NCBI GenBank assembly: GCA_018907035.1
Contig: JACCIC010000278.1
Coordinates: 436,001 to 500,000, forward strand
Reading direction: 5' to 3'
Length of the DNA: 64,000 nucleotides
Origin: Sycobia sp. Sy_11
Taxonomy: Eukaryota; Arthropoda; Insecta; Hymenoptera; Epichrysomallidae
In this document: piece by piece, positions 31,773 to 43,195 of the stretch
Numbering within the stretch: the stretch's first letter is position 1
Layout: each line of letters opens with the position of its first letter
Program-made: the position numbers and the translations under genes
The notes under the pieces: model-generated
What the model was told of the DNA's origin: nothing
The model's database searches: none
The model's input: only the letters and a program-made list of their open reading frames with translations

Positions 31773-32280
31773 TAAGTAGTTACAAATCTATAAAAATGCA
31801 GCGTGAAAGCTATATTAAGCGTCCCGAGTTTATGCGCTAATTATCAGGATGCCGACGGCGGCGGACACAGGAAATCCAGACTACTACTGATGACTATTAT
31901 GTACGCAAGCTACTTCGTACTGCGCTTTCTCGACGAACGTGGCTAAGATACCGTTACGACGTGGTCACCTTCTTCCCCATTCTTGATATTTGTTTTTATA
32001 GGAGGATAATTTCTCTTAAAATCTACTCAGAATAAAAAAACATTTACCATAGTCGATTTTAATATAAATAGCGATGGAACAAGATGCGAATTAAGTTGCA
32101 AAAATATTTCGCAACTGTTCACAACTACATGTAAATTCAGATTTTAGATGATTTTTGTTAGCAGGGTATACTAAATATATAAATGTTTGAACATTAATAT
32201 TAACTATTTTATTTGTACTATATATTTTTGAAAATAGAATTCGTACTTCTAAATAATTTTTATTTCTTTCTCGACTACAG
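31773..32280. other. Intron end before Ig exon
   Basis: No gene. A balanced patch (31830-31990) is unassigned. It ends in a pyrimidine tract and TCGACTACAG, the acceptor of the next exon. Confidence 0.5.
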
Positions 32281-32429
32281 TTAAAGATAATATTCAAGTA
32301 TCAGTTAACGATTCACGGAATGAGTATATTTCCTCATTAATTGATATAAAAATCAAGGAACCGAAAATTAAAATTGCTCAAATTGGGCAAAATATTAGAT
32401 ATTATTGCTCAGCAAGTTCAATTAATTAT
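32281..32429 (+). CDS. trol: Perlecan-like gene, exon c (Ig domain, first half)
   Basis: Begins with two bases that complete the phase-1 codon left by exon b. It then reads KDNIQVSVNDSR, IDIKIKEPKIKIAQIGQ and IRYYCSASS, with the first cysteine of an immunoglobulin domain. It ends at 32429 before GTAAGT in phase 0. Length 149 bases. The IKEP..I..IGQ pattern before the cysteine is the usual B strand of perlecan-type Ig repeats. Confidence 0.78.
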
Positions 32430-32537
32430 GTAAGTATTTATTCCACTCAATATTAGGTTTAATATCTCAATACTGTAATATCATTAATAAAATTATTGCC
32501 ATTAGCATATAATCAAAAATTTATTAATCTATTTCAG

Positions 32538-32718
32538 AAAAAGTTCAGTGTGATGTGGGAAAAAGAAGATGGCTATATATCTGGAGATAGAGGTATCGAC
32601 GATTTGAAAGGTATTCTGGAAATAAAAAAGGTTAAAGTATCTGATAGTGGTAGCTATATTTGTCGTGTGAAAGATGATTTTCATACTAGGACTGAAAAAG
32701 TGACTCTATATGTAGGAG
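32538..32718 (+). CDS. trol: Perlecan-like gene, exon d (Ig domain, second half)
   Basis: Follows a short intron (32430-32537) with acceptor TCTATTTCAG. Reads KKFSVMWEKEDGYISGD (core tryptophan), GILEIKKVKVSDSGSYICRV (the D.G.Y.C motif with the second Ig cysteine) and EKVTLYVGG. Together with exon c it makes one complete C2/I-type Ig domain of about 100 residues. The donor is probably GGAG|GTATAG at 32718 (phase 1, as in tandem Ig exons), though GTAGGA at 32712 is possible. No further Ig exon is seen in the remaining 31 kb, so either the next intron is also very large or the next exon was missed. Confidence 0.8.
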
Positions 32719-33178
32719 GTATAGTGTAATTAATAATATATATTAAACCAAAATTGTTATCATTGCGTTCGAGACTCATGCAAAATATAAGGTTGTTTGA
32801 AAAAGATCATAATTAAGGGCAAGTTTTTCTTCTAATAAATAAATAAGCCAATTAAACGAGTTTGCATAATGTTTCTATGCAAACAAATTTCAGAATATTT
32901 TAGACGATTCTTTTCAATTCGCAACTTTTTGTTTTGCGCAACAGAGATGATTCAGAACAACGTCCATTATACATCACACTATGCAAAATTATACAGAGCT
33001 ATTTTTGAGAAACTGTACGTCACCACACATGTCAATGATAATTTTCAAGTCTTTCGATATTTGTAGTACTTTCACAATTGAAAACGATCAGAAAATTTTT
33101 GAATTTATTTTCTCTGGCATATAAATTAATTCAATTTAATCTTTAAATATTAGGCGATGAACTTTGTTTCTGACCATT
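32719..33178. other. Start of the downstream intron
   Basis: AT-rich; a 65-codon frame at 32869 has no likely meaning. Confidence 0.4.
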
Positions 33179-34047
33179 TGTTTGCGTACTATACACATGC
33201 GTATAGTATAACTGTACGCATACCGCATTGAGTACATATGTATTCGACAATCGGAAATTCGTTCCGTTGATGCTGCGAGTGCCGTGTTTGTTTAAAAGAG
33301 AAACGCATAAGAAACAAAGCGCATACACGCGCATGCGCGGACCCTCTGTAGGTCCGGCGGACAATGACCACGCGACTGCGCGGTAGATCAGATCACGCTT
33401 GACTTCGAACGTTTTCGGTTGATTCGTCACTAATAAATCTCTGCTTGTCGATCGATTATTGTTTGCCGGCTAGCGTCACTTACTCGTTGGATTGGCTTTG
33501 TTATTTTAGTGTAATAGTGCGTGTATATTATTTGTGTGCGTCCGAGTGACTCTAAACTGAGGTATTTCGGATGAGTTTTTCTTATCTGTTGATGCTTGCG
33601 GAGTGAGGCTGCGCCCATACCCACCACGTTGGGTCTCCGTGACATAAAAAATTTCGCCATCCGATTACCCGTACCTGGCGTAGCGAAGCAAGGCAAGCGA
33701 TTATTGCCGGGGCTGAACCCCATTTAATATTAGTTACATATTTGGTAAGAGAGCTCTCTATTAACGTTAAATATATTTACTTAGAAATTAAGTCTAGATT
33801 AGTTTCATTTTGGTTTATGTATTTGTAAGTATACTAGATAATTGTTTAATAAAGGTTAAGATTCATAAGCTTGCTTAGGCTTTTCCCTCAAAACCGTGAG
33901 GGTTTTTACGCCCAAGTAAGATTTGTTTGACTTCTTATTTTTCGCGCAATTGTTGTGTTTTATTAAAATACCTATCACCATTCATTCCCACCAATTCATT
34001 TGTACGTTTACATAAAAGTCTATAAAACGATTTAACATTATTTTTCA
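33179..34047 (+). repeat. Probable 5' LTR of a BEL element (family B2)
   Basis: Runs from a TGTTTGCG candidate start to TTTTTCA directly before a primer-site-like TGG. There is a hairpin right after the start (ACTATAC...GTATAGT) and another near 33880 (CCCTCAAAACCGTGAGGG). The composition shifts from AT-rich to balanced at 33180. There is no second LTR to confirm the borders, so the start is a guess and only the end is firm. Confidence 0.45.
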
Positions 34048-34066
34048 TGGTGCCCCGGGTGAGGAA
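34048..34066 (+). promoter_or_regulatory. Primer-binding-site-like sequence of BEL B2
   Basis: TGGTGCCCCGGGTGAGGAA sits right after the CA end of the LTR-like segment and 680 bases upstream of gag. The tRNA is not identified. Confidence 0.5.
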
Positions 34067-34748
34067 TGAGTGGATGATGTGGCATTAATAATACTTGGTA
34101 ACTCTATGCATTAATTTATTAATTTAGTATTAGGTAAATATTGTTTAGTACTATTTTAGTTAAATGTTTCGCTTACATTATGCGAAATAGAGAGAATCTT
34201 AAAATTTATTAACCATAGATTTAAGCTAACAATAGTTTTACTGTTCACATAATTAAACTGTAATTTGCGTTTTTAATGTTACTTATTCTTTGTAAATTCA
34301 TAGAAATCTAAGATATAAATATAAGCGTCCGAGTCATAGATCATATTACACTGAGCGTAAGTTGGGTCCACAGCGTGGAAGTTATCCATTAGCATTGTTT
34401 ACACGTTAGACCACTGTATCAGTTTGGCCCTGCGTCATCGGTTTCGTTGAAACGAATCACTACTTTCTTCACTCTAAAGTTATTCGATATTTACAACATA
34501 TGAAAATTGATCTCAACGATCGGTTATTCTGAGAAATTTAGGCATAGTAACATTGTTCGGTGTGAAACTATTCATAATATTTGCGCATTTGAGCTGTTAT
34601 TAAAAATAAAAAAAAAAATAAAAAATAACGCCATTAAACTATCATAATGCATATAGCTTTATTCTTGCTTTGCTTGTTTCAATAATCTATATAAGGCCTA
34701 GAACTTCATTTGTTCATTTCTTCAAATTATATGCAATAGATTTACGAA
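34067..34748 (+). other. Leader between primer site and gag
   Basis: AT-rich untranslated leader with no frame. Long leaders before gag are common in BEL elements. Confidence 0.45.
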
Positions 34749-35590
34749 ATGGCCCCTACGCCACTGAAAAGATTTACAGCGCTACAAAATGCACGTATAG
34801 TTGAAATAAATTTAATGGCTTCGCGTTTGAAAAATAAAGCACCTGAATTGCTAAATAAAAATATTGTCGATTCACGTATTGATGCGCTTAATGCAATTTG
34901 GTCCCAAGCGCGTGAAACTCACGCACTAATATTAGTTAGAGACGATGCCGAGGCTGATCCTTACATCGTTAATAACACCTTTTCTAAGCTTCAATCTATA
35001 TATGAGGATTTATTGGATGACTTACTGACTAAATTAGCAGGCTTCGAAAGTACGACGAGTCCGATTCTCCCGGCACCGAATAATTCCAATTCTGTTGTGA
35101 ACAAATTAGATACGGCAAAATTACCTAAGCTCGATCTACCTAAATTTTCGGGAAATTACGAGGATTGGGAGAGTTTCTCAGATCTATTCATTTCTCTTAT
35201 ACATTCAAAAAGGGCGACGGATGCGACGAAGTTAAGTTACCTTAAGCTTTGCTTGACGGGAACTGCTGCCGACTTAGTAAAAAATGTCGCGACCACCGAT
35301 GCTAATTATTTAACTACTTGGCAAGCATTAAAACAGCGATTTTATAATCCCCGCCTTATCGTCTCTAATCAGCTGAATGCTATGATAAATATACTGGTAG
35401 TAAAAAAGGAATCCGCTGCACAGTTGCGAGCATTTGCTGACGAAGCGCAACGTATTGTACGTGCTTTAAAGAATCTGAAAATGCCTGTGGATCACTGGCA
35501 CATATGGCTCACACACATATTATCGGCGAAATTAGATCCAGAATCCCGAAAATTATGGGAGACTGAGCTTAGCGCAAAGGATCGTACCAT
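34749..35590 (+). CDS. BEL/Pao gag, intact reading frame (truncated 3')
   Basis: An uninterrupted frame of about 280 codons from ATG 34749. The N-terminus is MAPTPLKRFTALQNARIVEI. The DUF1759 core has LPKLDLPKFSGNYEDWESF, SKRATDATKLSYLKLCLTG and WQALKQRFYNPRLIVSNQL, then ALKNLKMPVDHWHIWLTHIL and KLDPESRKLWETEL. Homology ends near 35590; the frame runs on by chance to 35639. The zinc-knuckle part, protease and pol are missing, and Polinton sequence starts within 40 bases. The lack of any stop makes this one of the younger insertions. The truncation is probably due to the neighbouring Polinton or to a deletion at its edge. Confidence 0.8.
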
Positions 35591-35625
35591 CATTATAAGT
35601 AGTGAAGAAAGTATGATATTTAGCT

Positions 35626-36149
35626 ATGGCGGATCTTAAACGCCATTCAATTGTAGATTTTATGTATGGAGTACATAAGGAAAATAATAATTTTCTGATT
35701 GTAAATTTACTAATAAATTTCACCAACAGCAATGTCATAGTCATTAATACACAATACCCCATCACTAATGGATTATTGGAACTATTATTTTGGAAATTAC
35801 CAAATCTAAAACTTATTAACAATAACGATCGTCAAACTTATCAGAAAATTCTTGAAGCATTGAATGCTCATAAAAAAGATTATGATAAAAATCAAGGAAT
35901 GCGTGTAATGAAAAATAAAAATTTTTAGAAGTTATTTTACCGATGTTTACGAAAAAAGGTGGAGGTATTTTACCTCCATTTAAAATTGTGCAAAAAAATA
36001 TGCCATTAGACTAGCTATACTGGGATAATCCGAAAGAGTTAGTAAATCGATTAAGAGTATTGTTGGTTGAGAGATCTGCGGGAAATTAAAGTCACACGAA
36101 TGAAATTTACTCTATTGTTGAGTTGCGCGAGGCTGGTGTAATATATTAA
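35626..36149 (+). pseudogene. Polinton protein, DUF8207-like
   Basis: The open frame 35626-35928 reads SIVDFMYGVHKENNNFLI, TNGLLELLFWKLPNLKL and NDRQTYQKILEALNAHK. After a shift near 35930 the match continues: LPMFTKKGGGILPPFK, LYWDNPKELVNRLRVLL, SHTNEIYSIVE and LREAGVIY to about 36149. This order of motifs (elements for a G.LY.LIF box, NAHK box, YWDDPNELV..L box and final LREAGII) is typical of a protein found in many arthropod Polintons. Its function is unknown. At least one frameshift and two stops, so inactive. Confidence 0.75.
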
Positions 36150-36181
36150 TGCACAATCACAATACTCCAACCAGTTGAACA

Positions 36182-36540
36182 ATGAGTGTCGACCTATTCA
36201 GACGTAAGCTAGAAAAAACTGAAGGTAGACAAGGTCCACCTGGCGTTGGATTTAAATTTACTTATATTGAGAACTCATGTGTAAGAGGAAACGTCAAACT
36301 TATTAAAACTTTTGAGCGAGGTAAATGAAAAAATCGATGTTTTACCAGCAATACCACCATCTATAGTAGAATTGGAAAAAAGAATTGCTGAATCAAAGAC
36401 TTCATTAAACGCGTATAAATCGAAAATTAGGATTGAGTTGAGTTCTATTAATAACAAGATAAAACAACTTATAGAGTTAGTAGGAAAACCACACAATGAA
36501 GTATTAAGAGAAAGAAAAAATGGAAATAGTGATGGAAATT
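36182..36540 (+). pseudogene. Polinton protein with TEG..GPPGVGFK motif
   Basis: Starts at ATG 36182 with MSVDLFRRKLEKTEGRQGPP and GVGFKFT, a signature I associate with a Polinton structural protein. A frame change near 36325 leads into SEVNEKIDVLPAIPP and a lysine-rich helical stretch ending at 36542. Probably a minor structural or scaffold protein; role inferred only from the company it keeps. Confidence 0.55.
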
Positions 36541-36544
36541 CATA

Positions 36545-37435
36545 AGCCTGCTCGTCGAAATTATATTCGACAACAATTTGAATTACGTGACGTAGATTAG
36601 ACATCGCAAGCAGATCTCGTTAAAATGCAATCTTATGCTGAAGAAAATAAAGGATTCAAATATATGATTACAGTCATCGATAGCTTATCAAAATTAGCAT
36701 GGGCTATACCCTTGAAAAGAAAAAGTGGTAAAGACGTGATAGCGGCTTGAATACTATTCTCAAGCGTGGACGTATACGAAAAAATCAACATACAGATGGA
36801 GGCAAAGAATTTTACAATGCAAAGTTTCAAGAACTAATGAAAACAAATAAAATTAATCTATACTCAACATATAGTAATCTCAAAGTATCTATATGTGAAC
36901 GTTTCAATCGTACTTTGAAAGAAAAAATGTGGATACAGTTTATTATTAATTATAAATTATAAGTGGATTGATATTTCACCAAATTTAATAACTTCTTACA
37001 ATGCGACAAAGTATAGAACTATCGGAGTCAAGTCAAAAGATGATACATTTACAAATAAAGCAGAAATTTTAAGAATCTTACTTAGCAGAGCAAAAATAAG
37101 GGGGAAAAATTAATAGATTTAAGGTTGGAGATAAAGTAAGTGTGAGTAGACTAAAGCAGAGTTTTGGAAAGGATATGCACCTAACTGGTCTACAGAAGTA
37201 TTCACCATCTGCAGGGCTGCATCAACAAATCCAATAACTTACCATTTAAAAGATTATAAAAATCAACCCATCGCTGAATCTTTCTATGAACAAGAGCTGT
37301 TACTTACCAAATATCTACATATTTACCTCGTTGAAAAAATTCTCAAACGTCGAGGAGTTAAACTTTTTGTCAAATGGCTTAGATTTGATAGTTCTCATAA
37401 TAGTTGGACTAATAAAGAGAGTGTAAACTAAAGTT
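36545..37435 (+). pseudogene. Polinton integrase with chromodomain
   Basis: Retroviral-type DDE integrase: RRNYIRQQFELRDVD, then SQADLVKMQSY with the first aspartate; FKYMITVIDSLSKLAWA; HTDGGKEFYNAKFQ with the second aspartate (near 36795); then ICERFNRTLKEKMW with the final glutamate. The C-terminal region includes RFKVGDKVSVSR and a chromodomain-like ILKRRGVKLFVKWL ending near 37435. Stops at about 36598 and 36748 and later shifts inactivate it. The three catalytic residues remain. In Polintons this enzyme inserts the linear DNA copy, and the chromodomain may steer it to chromatin. Confidence 0.85.
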
Positions 37436-37574
37436 ATAATAAATTATAAAATCAGAATATGTAAAGTAATTTTGTATACAACGTGAATAAATTAACAAAG
37501 CATAAGATAACAAAATGTTGTTAAATTTATTTCACATTATACATATAATTAGACTGTGATATCATCTTAGAAAA

Positions 37575-37622
<48 letters not shown>
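37575..37622. repeat. (TA)n microsatellite
   Basis: TA run separating the convergent ends of the integrase (+) and the small spliced gene (-). Confidence 0.9.
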
Positions 37623-37627
<5 letters not shown>

Positions 37628-37639
37628 CTGTAATAAATT

Positions 37640-38137
37640 CAAAATTTTTCACCCATAGATTTTATGAACAACTTTAATTTATTTGCATATTCACACATAT
37701 TATTGAAGAAGTTTTCGTCTTTGATTAACACCTTCGAAATTCTATTCGGTAAAAAACATTGAAATTCACTATCAATTTCGACTACTGATTTCCATTTGAA
37801 TTTAGTGTTAATTTTTTTTATTTTTGTGATCATGTAATTTTGATTTCTTCTTAATTCGCCAATTTTTTTGTGGGCAGAAAACCACCTCGTGCTATATTAT
37901 TCAACATTTTCAAATCCATCTGAAAAATAATATAAATTATTTAACTTTTTATCTTAAAATTATTTAGTAATATGTACACGTGAAATTAAAAGAAAAACTA
38001 TAGACACCTGAATTGATGAATTGTCTGACTGAATGTAGTCTTCATTAAAATTCGAAATGAAATCGGCAGCCGTTAGCTGCGCTATCAATTGATTAGACGA
38101 CTCAGCACCAGGAAACGTCATTTCAGGACTATGATCC
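37640..38137 (-). pseudogene. Polinton small gene, two exons
   Basis: Minus strand. Exon 1 from ATG 38137: MDHSPEMTFPGAESSNQLIA, QLTAADFISNFNEDYIQSD, ending NSSIQ before GTGTCT (about 38010). The intron is AT-rich. Acceptor TTATTTTTCAG is at about 37923; exon 2 then reads STRWFSAHKKIGELRRNQNY, SVVEIDSEFQCFLPNRISK and NMCEYANKLKLFIKS, ending at about 37640. Phase is compatible, but one TAA lies early in exon 2, so it is damaged. The RWFSAHKK and FLP.RISK.L motifs recur in arthropod Polintons; the function is unknown. It faces the integrase tail to tail. Confidence 0.6.
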
Positions 38138-38330
38138 ATTATATGATTATCTTTGAACGAAATACTACTTGCTAACAATTACAATCAAGAACTAAATACT
38201 GAATAACTGAATAACTCGACCGTCGTTTATGTAAGATCTCTCGCTCTCCGCTCCTCGTTTCTCTTTCGATTAGTTCTGATGACCATTGTAAACTCGAGCA
38301 GCTTGCCTTGTCTCCAATGCATGTTGTGAC
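38138..38330. other. Gap between the small Polinton gene and polymerase end
   Basis: No frame that I recognise. The head of the small gene and the tail of the polymerase gene are about 200 bases apart, both on the minus strand. Confidence 0.4.
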
Positions 38331-41300
38331 TTATTTAGTCGACTGTTCTACTAAGTGACTACTGCCCTTGTCTCCTTGTATTCTCATTACAATTTGTTCA
38401 GTTAATGGTTGTTGTAATATTTGTTCGTTTGCGTTGTCATCTCTCATCCCTCTAGCGACTCCTTCATTTAATGCACGTTCATGTTCTCGTATGCTGTAAT
38501 GACCCCATGGAAAAGTATCTGTTGATCCCGTTTCTATAAAACTCTTGGATAATGGCTCTTTCTTCCAAGCAATGAACATAATCTTTAAAATTAATTGTAG
38601 TCTTCACTATAGCACTTTTAAAACCCTTGGTTTCCTTAATCTGTTCTTGTCCTTGAATCTTCATACTGTACGTTTTACTTCGCAATCAAATAAATTTTGT
38701 TAAAATTTTACCATTACACTCATCCTTCATAAGTCCAACAATTTTCTTTTTTTTGCGATATTTTATAAGGATTATTCTGCGGATAATCTGATGTATCAAA
38801 TTCATGATTGTCCTTCCGCATCAAATCGTACATATTAATGTGTTTTACTTCATGTGCCAAACTATCAGTATCTGTATATCATAAGTTGCAGTTGCTACCC
38901 ACTCTATTTTGCATGTATTCACAGATATATAAACTTTTGTTTTCGACACATCTAATACAGACAGTCCAACATAAATAGGTTTTCTGATCTGAATTTCAGT
39001 TTTTTGTACCTGTACATCAACGAAATTTTCATCAAAAATTGAACAATTATGAAAATTTGGACTTGCTATTAGTGCTTCTGCACCATAATGTACATGCCAT
39101 TTATTCACTAGCTTCACATCTACTCGTTTCCGTTCATTTTCCATTGTCCTTCCATAAATAGAATTATTTAAAAATTTGAAAAATAACTGTTCGAATTTAT
39201 TTTTTGCTTGTTTTCTTTTTTCCCTATTTAAATCAATATAGTCTTTAAGCCATGGTTTCTAATTAAATTTTAAAACTCTATGTATCTTTTTTAAGCATAA
39301 GCCATATTTAACTACTTATTGCAATGCTCTGTTGTGAATTATATAACGTTTTTTATTATATAACGTTGTTATAGCATTGCATCCCACGATAGATCAGGAG
39401 TGGTATAATAATGAGCAGGATCAAGATGATATGCTTGAATGCAATTATCTCTCAAGTTGTTGAATACATCAGCAAGGGGCAATACATCAGTTTTTAAATA
39501 TAGATCAGAATACTCACCAAGGGTTTGAATATCAAAATCTTGCCACAATTGCTTAGTATGTCTTCATCAGTAATAGTGGAATTGTAGAAATTACTGTAAA
39601 ATACATCTTTGACTGGTAATTCCGTTTCTTCTAATTTATCAAACGATGAAATATATTGATATGGGAAGACTCCTTTTCGTTTAACTAATCTAATTTTGTC
39701 GTTGGATCGATAGTCCCTCTTAAAAGTATTTTCTAAAATACTATGCTCTTCTAAATATGACGCTAATTTATCAAGAGTCCAAGGCATAAATCGAAACGAA
39801 TCGATAAATCTAAAACTAATATCAATGTCTTGTATATATTTTATAAATAATATATATTTCTCCTTATTTTCGGGCAGAACATATACACGTCCTTCAAAGT
39901 TTGTTGCAAGTTCTTTAATAAATAAATGTGCAACATACCCCCATAAATTATGAAATATAACAGGTATAACTTTGGAATCATTATAATTCAAATTACGTGA
40001 GTTATGTGCAGAACCTCGATATCTGAAATCGATATTTAAATTTTATAAAACTGCTAACTTAAAACTCTAAAATATACTTACCGTCACTCATGAACCATTC
40101 AACAGGTGATGGTCCTATTTCTTTTTCTGCTTATCTATAGCTTCGGTAATCACACTGTGTTTCATCATAACCACATTTTATATAAACCCCAATACTAATT
40201 GCATTATATTTTTGTTTTGTATACTTGTGATCTTCTATTTTTTCTAACATGCATTCAAAATCTGCATATATCACAAATGGTACACGCTCTTTGAATGAAA
40301 AATTTTTAAATTCTAAAATATTATTCTTCTGTGTCGGTAATTTTATTTTACAATGATTTCTTTCCTGACTATCGATAATAAGTTTAATTTTTCTTTAGAT
40401 ATAAAATAATGTAAGCATCTATCACAAAGATGCAGTTTCCCAGTACGTTTTGTGACTTGAGAACTTATCAAGCGATATACATTCTTAGTCTACACATAGT
40501 GGTAACGAGCTGGGAATGCGAACGAACTTTCTTCTTCATCATTATAATCATCTTGTATGATTAGTAAATTCACATGCTTTTCCATTTTTCTAGATGCTAT
40601 ATAACACGGAGATTCATCAAAGATATTTTTCTTCTTCTTTTTTAGCATATATAAGTTAATGGAAATATTGTGATTGTATTGTTCAAATTTAAGTATATCT
40701 TTTGTCTTCATTGGAAAGGCAATATCCTTAAAATTAAGCATATGTTCATACTGCTTATATGCTGAAACTCGATTACTATTCACATTATTTGGATGTAAGG
40801 CAGACAAAACTGCCCATTTAAAATATTCGTCATCGTTATTTTTTATATTAACACATGCATGTTTTTTTCAATTACTTCAGGTAGTGTATGAACTACCTTT
40901 TGTTGGATTAAATTTATAAATATTTATTGCTAAATTTATAATCGAATGCAACGTCCAGCCAGAGTCTCTCTTTTAAAACTCATCCATATCACGCTGGATG
41001 GGTTCTTGAACATGTGTTGAATAGCAATCTTTTAAATTCGTGGTCGCAAATCTTTGCGTATTTTTTGTATTAAAATATTTGATTTCTATTATCTGCTCTG
41101 AGTTTTTTGATATAATATACTCAGCAGACAGAACCGTATTCATATTAAGTGATGAATGATCTTGTAACAATATTTTTATCTGCTTCTCAACCAATTTAAA
41201 TGCATCATCTAAAAATGTACGAACATCTTGATGTTTCATATTCGTTACAATTCCAGATTTTATACAATTGTTAAAAGCGGATCGAATATCACTGCAAGTT

Positions 41301-41476
41301 ACCTTTTTGGCCTCCTTTTGCGATAAGTCGCCATCTTCTTTAGCGTAACAATTCAATTTGCTATAAACACTCTGAAGATGATTCACAAGTGTAATACATC
41401 GACGCTTCTCAGATGCAATTCTAGAATGCTTCATTATATTTGTTATCGATGTAACTGCTGCAGATGCATAATCCAT
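38331..41476 (-). pseudogene. Polinton family-B DNA polymerase (protein-primed type)
   Basis: Pieces on the minus strand in order: an N-terminal region (41476-40973; HSRIASEKRRCITLVNHLQS and HVQEPIQRDMDEF); 40807-40490 (NNVNSNRVSAYKQYEHMLN, HVNLLII); the exonuclease/N-palm part 39991-39494 (VIPVIFHNLWGYVAHLFIKE, FIDSFRFMPWTLDKLASYLE, RKGVFPYQYISSFDKLEE); YLKTDVLPLADVF and HYYTTPDLSWDAM (39500-39360); RKRVDVKLVNKW and KPIYVGLSVLDVSKTKVYI (39144-38930); the palm motif DTDSL at 38872-38858; then FDTSDYPQNNP and the C-terminal RSKTYSMK and TINFKDYVHCLEE. About 3.1 kb is the right size for this gene. At least six stops or shifts break it. It would replicate the element. Confidence 0.88.
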
Positions 41477-42223
41477 CTATCGAACAATATCCTCTCTGTC
41501 AGCCATTTGTCTACATGCAAACAGACAGGATTCTTGAAGCCGTTGAATAGCAGCCTGATAATGTTTCAGGAATGCCATAATGCTTCACAACACTCAACAA
41601 TTTTTATTTTTTTACTTCCTTTTTCAAGAAAATATAATTATAACAATGTATATTTTTAAAACAAGTATTCCGCTATAATATAGTTTCTACTATAACGTTA
41701 GTAGATAAATATCACCCACAAAACAGATAATAACCAGTCACTCAAATACACACATATAAGAAACGCGAAACTGGAAACACTTCGAGATTGAAATCTATAC
41801 CGTCTATACTTGCTGCTTTGTAATTGCGATAAAGTTAGAAAAGCTCAAATAGTTCAAGATTGAAAACCATACTGCCTAAATTTGCTGCATCATAACTACT
41901 ATATAGTTGAAAAAGTTCAGAAAAAATCAATATCGGAAAACGTTTTGAGAAATTTCTTTTGTTATAGGCACCCTTCCTATGGAAAATCAATATGTACAGC
42001 TGTTGTGATGAAAAATTTTCCTTTACCAAGAAAGTACATAACTGTTGCTTTAAAGGAAAAACATATAGCGATTATATAGTTTACAGAAAATCTAACTTCA
42101 AACTAATCTATACAATATACAATTTGCACATATGTATGCATTTAATTTAAACTAGAATGGTGGGAGTATTTATTTACCTATAAAAGCAATCGTAGAACTA
42201 AAAGAACTCATTCTTAGTCATTA
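41477..42223. other. Polinton interior without recognised gene
   Basis: Lies between the start of the polymerase and the next plus-strand gene. Two 65-codon frames here are not conserved in any way I can see. Two near-repeats of about 65 bases (41775-41830 and 41840-41895; AGATTGAAA.C.ATACTG and TTTGCTGC) sit in it. Confidence 0.4.
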
Positions 42224-42700
42224 TGGAGTAAATTGTAGACGTGCAAGGCTTCAAGAGCTATTTGAATGAATTTATTTTGAAAAAAGTTGCAATAATTTCT
42301 CTTGAAGATGAAGCGCCAAGAGCTTGTTTGTTTCAAGCACCGCAAAAATGGTGTAGCCTTTCTGAGAAAGAGAAGAGTGAGAATCGCTGGTTAGAACGTA
42401 ATTATCATGGGCTACCATGAAATTCAAGTGATATACCATATGAAGACATAGAAAAAACAATTAGTAATTACTTTAAAAATGCTCATACAATCTATGTAGA
42501 AGGTCTTCAAAAAAAAGATACCTGCAAAAATTTTCGGACAATGTTAAAAATATCGAAGACTTCAAGTGTCCTACATTATGGAAACTACAAGCTTATGAAT
42601 ATAAGTACTGCACTCATCTACTGAAATCTTGGATTTTCGAAAATCATCGTCCACCGCCATCACAAGAAATTAATGAAACAGGTTTATTTTCCATGTATAA
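42224..42700 (+). pseudogene. Polinton-linked protein, unknown function
   Basis: Reads VDVQGFKSYLNEFILKKVAI, LFQAPQKWCSLSEKEKSENR and WLERNYHGLP from an ATG at 42222 (with an in-frame stop just after). A stop near 42420 replaces what is probably a tryptophan, then SDIPYEDIEKTISNYFKNA and HTIYVEGLQKK. The VDVQGF start and IYV.GL.KK motif look like those of a protein carried by many arthropod mobile elements. It may be a nuclease-like fold, but no catalytic residues can be proven. At least two inactivating changes. Confidence 0.5.
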
Positions 42701-42778
42701 TTAATACAAGTAAAATTAAACTTGAGGCATTTCTAAACTAGAAAAAAGAAAACGAAAAAACTTTTTATTGTTAGTCTA

Positions 42779-43195
42779 TTGTTTTCGAAAATAGAGTTTC
42801 GTCTGAGCTGTCAGTCTTGTGTAAAGAAAGCTTCTTTCTCTATACCTGCATATGAAATAGAGGAAAGAAAGACAAAAAAAATTATTAAAGAAACGTTCTA
42901 CAGCACTGCTCAAACTAATTCAATCTATATGAGAGAGGTCCATGGATACGTATACCAACGCGATCGTCACAAGTGCTGAGAAAACGTAGAATAATTCTGA
43001 CCAGGCAATGTTGTTTAAATGTGTGTGTGTGTATGTGTGTGTGCTATAAGTTAAGCTAATGAAATATAAACCTTGTTGTTTAAAAAAAAACCCCAGAACA
43101 TATGGATTTGTAAATCCTGAATGTGCTGCTCTGTACTATGCTCACCAAAACGCACATATTGTAGAATTCTCCTATTTAATTAATAAATTTATAAT
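42779..43195 (+). pseudogene. Second part of the Polinton-linked protein or a separate one
   Basis: Frame 42779-42979 (KIEFRLSCQSCVKKASFSIP and EVHGYVYQRD) is followed, after a (TG)n stretch at 43020-43043, by YGFVNPECAALYYAHQNAHI ending at a stop at about 43195. The GF.NPECA.YYA phrase often ends the same protein as the previous entry, so both may be pieces of one gene split by insertions. Confidence 0.4.

Noticed and set aside
33143..33723. Minus-strand frames of 95-97 codons
   Set aside because: They overlap the probable BEL LTR and show no protein family.
35590..35639. Last 16 codons of the BEL gag frame
   Set aside because: Past the end of gag homology; read-through into Polinton sequence.
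41378..41659. 93-codon plus frame
   Set aside because: Antisense to the polymerase gene start and cysteine-rich by chance.
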